Part shown: positions 5,112-5,569 of the stretch, in pieces | Layout of the letters: every line of letters starts with the position of its first letter | Numbering within the stretch: the stretch's first letter is position 1 | From: an uncultured Bacteroidota bacterium | Lineage (GTDB): Bacteria; Bacteroidota; Bacteroidia; Chitinophagales; Chitinophagaceae | Direction: 5' to 3' | DNA length: 5,569 nt | Assembly (NCBI GenBank): GCA_903933995.1 | Contig: CAIZMD010000762.1 | Span: 1-5,569, forward strand | Notes under the pieces: generated by a model | What the model saw: the letters and a program-made list of their open reading frames with translations, nothing else | The model's database searches: none | Told to the model about the DNA's origin: nothing | Translations under genes and position numbers: made by a program

Positions 5112-5569
5112 ATGGTTCATAAGTTGACAGGTTTATACGGAGACAAACAGGGCTATACACCCAAGAACACGGACCAACTTGGATTGGAGATAGGAAAGGA
5201 CCAAATGGTCTTACTTGTCAAAGACACCATTAGCAACCGAATTGAAGCCATAGAAATTTTTGAATTAGAAAAGAGCAAATCAGACTGGACCGATATCTTT
5301 TTTGAAGTAAAACAGCAATCTCAATTATTGGGGTTCAATTTTTCCTCTACCAATGTGTTTTACAATTTTGAAGAAGCTTTGATGATGCCCTTGGGTAAAC
5401 TAAGTGCCACAGCTTCTGAAGAATACCTGAATTTGGTTTTTGGCAATGCCGATAGATCCTTGATTAAATATGACCTGTTTCAAAGCAATGTCCCTTTTGT
5501 AACGGTGTATAGGATTAAACAAGCGGTATTATACTTACTAAACAGAAACTTTCTCTTATTTACTGCACA
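5112..5569 (+). CDS. DUF3822 family protein, N-terminal part
   Basis: This frame starts at ATG 5112 and stays open for 152 codons to the window edge, so the C-terminus is missing. No signal peptide or membrane segment is visible, suggesting a cytoplasmic protein. Two beta-like stretches near the start (LGLEIGKDQMVLLVKD, 23-38, and RIEAIEIFEL, 43-52) are followed by an amphipathic helix (about 58-73). FNFSSTNVFYNFEEALMMP (75-93), SEEYLNLVFG (102-111) and VPFVTVYRIKQAVLYLLNR (127-145) come next. This order, ending in a V-Y-R-I followed by a helix, is what I associate with DUF3822, a Bacteroidota family of unknown function with a likely actin-like or ATPase-type fold. In many Bacteroidota genomes such a gene is followed by the 16S rRNA methyltransferase gene rsmD, which would lie beyond the edge. 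The coding call is firm from codon structure and length; the family call is moderate. Confidence 0.72.
   Translation, partial: MVHKLTGLYGDKQGYTPKNTDQLGLEIGKDQMVLLVKDTISNRIEAIEIFELEKSKSDWTDIFFEVKQQSQLLGFNFSSTNVFYNFEEALMMPLGKLSATASEEYLNLVFGNADRSLIKYDLFQSNVPFVTVYRIKQAVLYLLNRNFLLFTA

Noticed and set aside
1..5569. Defence system, mobile element, CRISPR array, tRNA or retroelement
   Set aside because: No direct repeat array, transposase or integrase, tRNA-like cloverleaf, reverse transcriptase or nuclease motif was seen on either strand. Genes are evenly packed and of similar composition, as expected for a conserved chromosomal region.

Overview
The window looks like chromosomal DNA from a member of the Bacteroidota, most likely a Chitinophagaceae-type organism. 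Four things support this. The sigma factor ends in the '-KAYLG' tail typical of Bacteroidota primary sigma factors. DUF4249 and DUF3822 are families I know essentially from this phylum. None of the seven readable starts has a Shine-Dalgarno sequence, only A/T-rich leaders. Several starts follow boxes resembling TAnnTTTG, the Bacteroidota -7 promoter element. The DNA is moderately AT-rich throughout, and I see no compositional island, insertion sequence, tRNA, rRNA or CRISPR array. The family-level placement is an impression, not a proof.

Layout. Positions 1-183 hold the 3' end of a primary sigma-70 factor gene (rpoD), closed by a clear intrinsic terminator (204-235). A solitary surface-type lipoprotein gene of the DUF4249 family follows (293-1174). 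A compact control region (about 1181-1248), with a textbook TTG/TAnnTTTG promoter and several short palindromes, then starts a probable four-gene operon. Its genes are thioredoxin reductase trxB (1249-2196), dihydroneopterin aldolase folB (2206-2574), an exported helical-repeat (TPR) protein resembling eukaryotic RMDN proteins (2576-3328), and a small acyl-CoA-binding protein (3354-3611). Their gaps are 9, 1 and 25 bases. A perfect 14-bp inverted repeat (3631-3666) separates this operon from a convergent MATE-family exporter on the minus strand (3663-5021). A 90-base divergent intergenic region then leads to the start of a DUF3822-family gene that runs off the window (5112-5569).

Function. 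Most of the content is housekeeping: transcription, thiol redox, folate synthesis, acyl-CoA buffering and small-molecule export. No known pathway joins the four operon genes. The most notable point is that the last two genes, the RMDN-like exported repeat protein and the ACBP, belong to families best known from eukaryotic lipid handling. They sit side by side here, but their predicted compartments differ. I found no convincing evidence of a wholly new system such as a defence island, retroelement or toxin-antitoxin pair. Every intergenic stretch is under 120 bases, so no long gene-free region is left unexplained.
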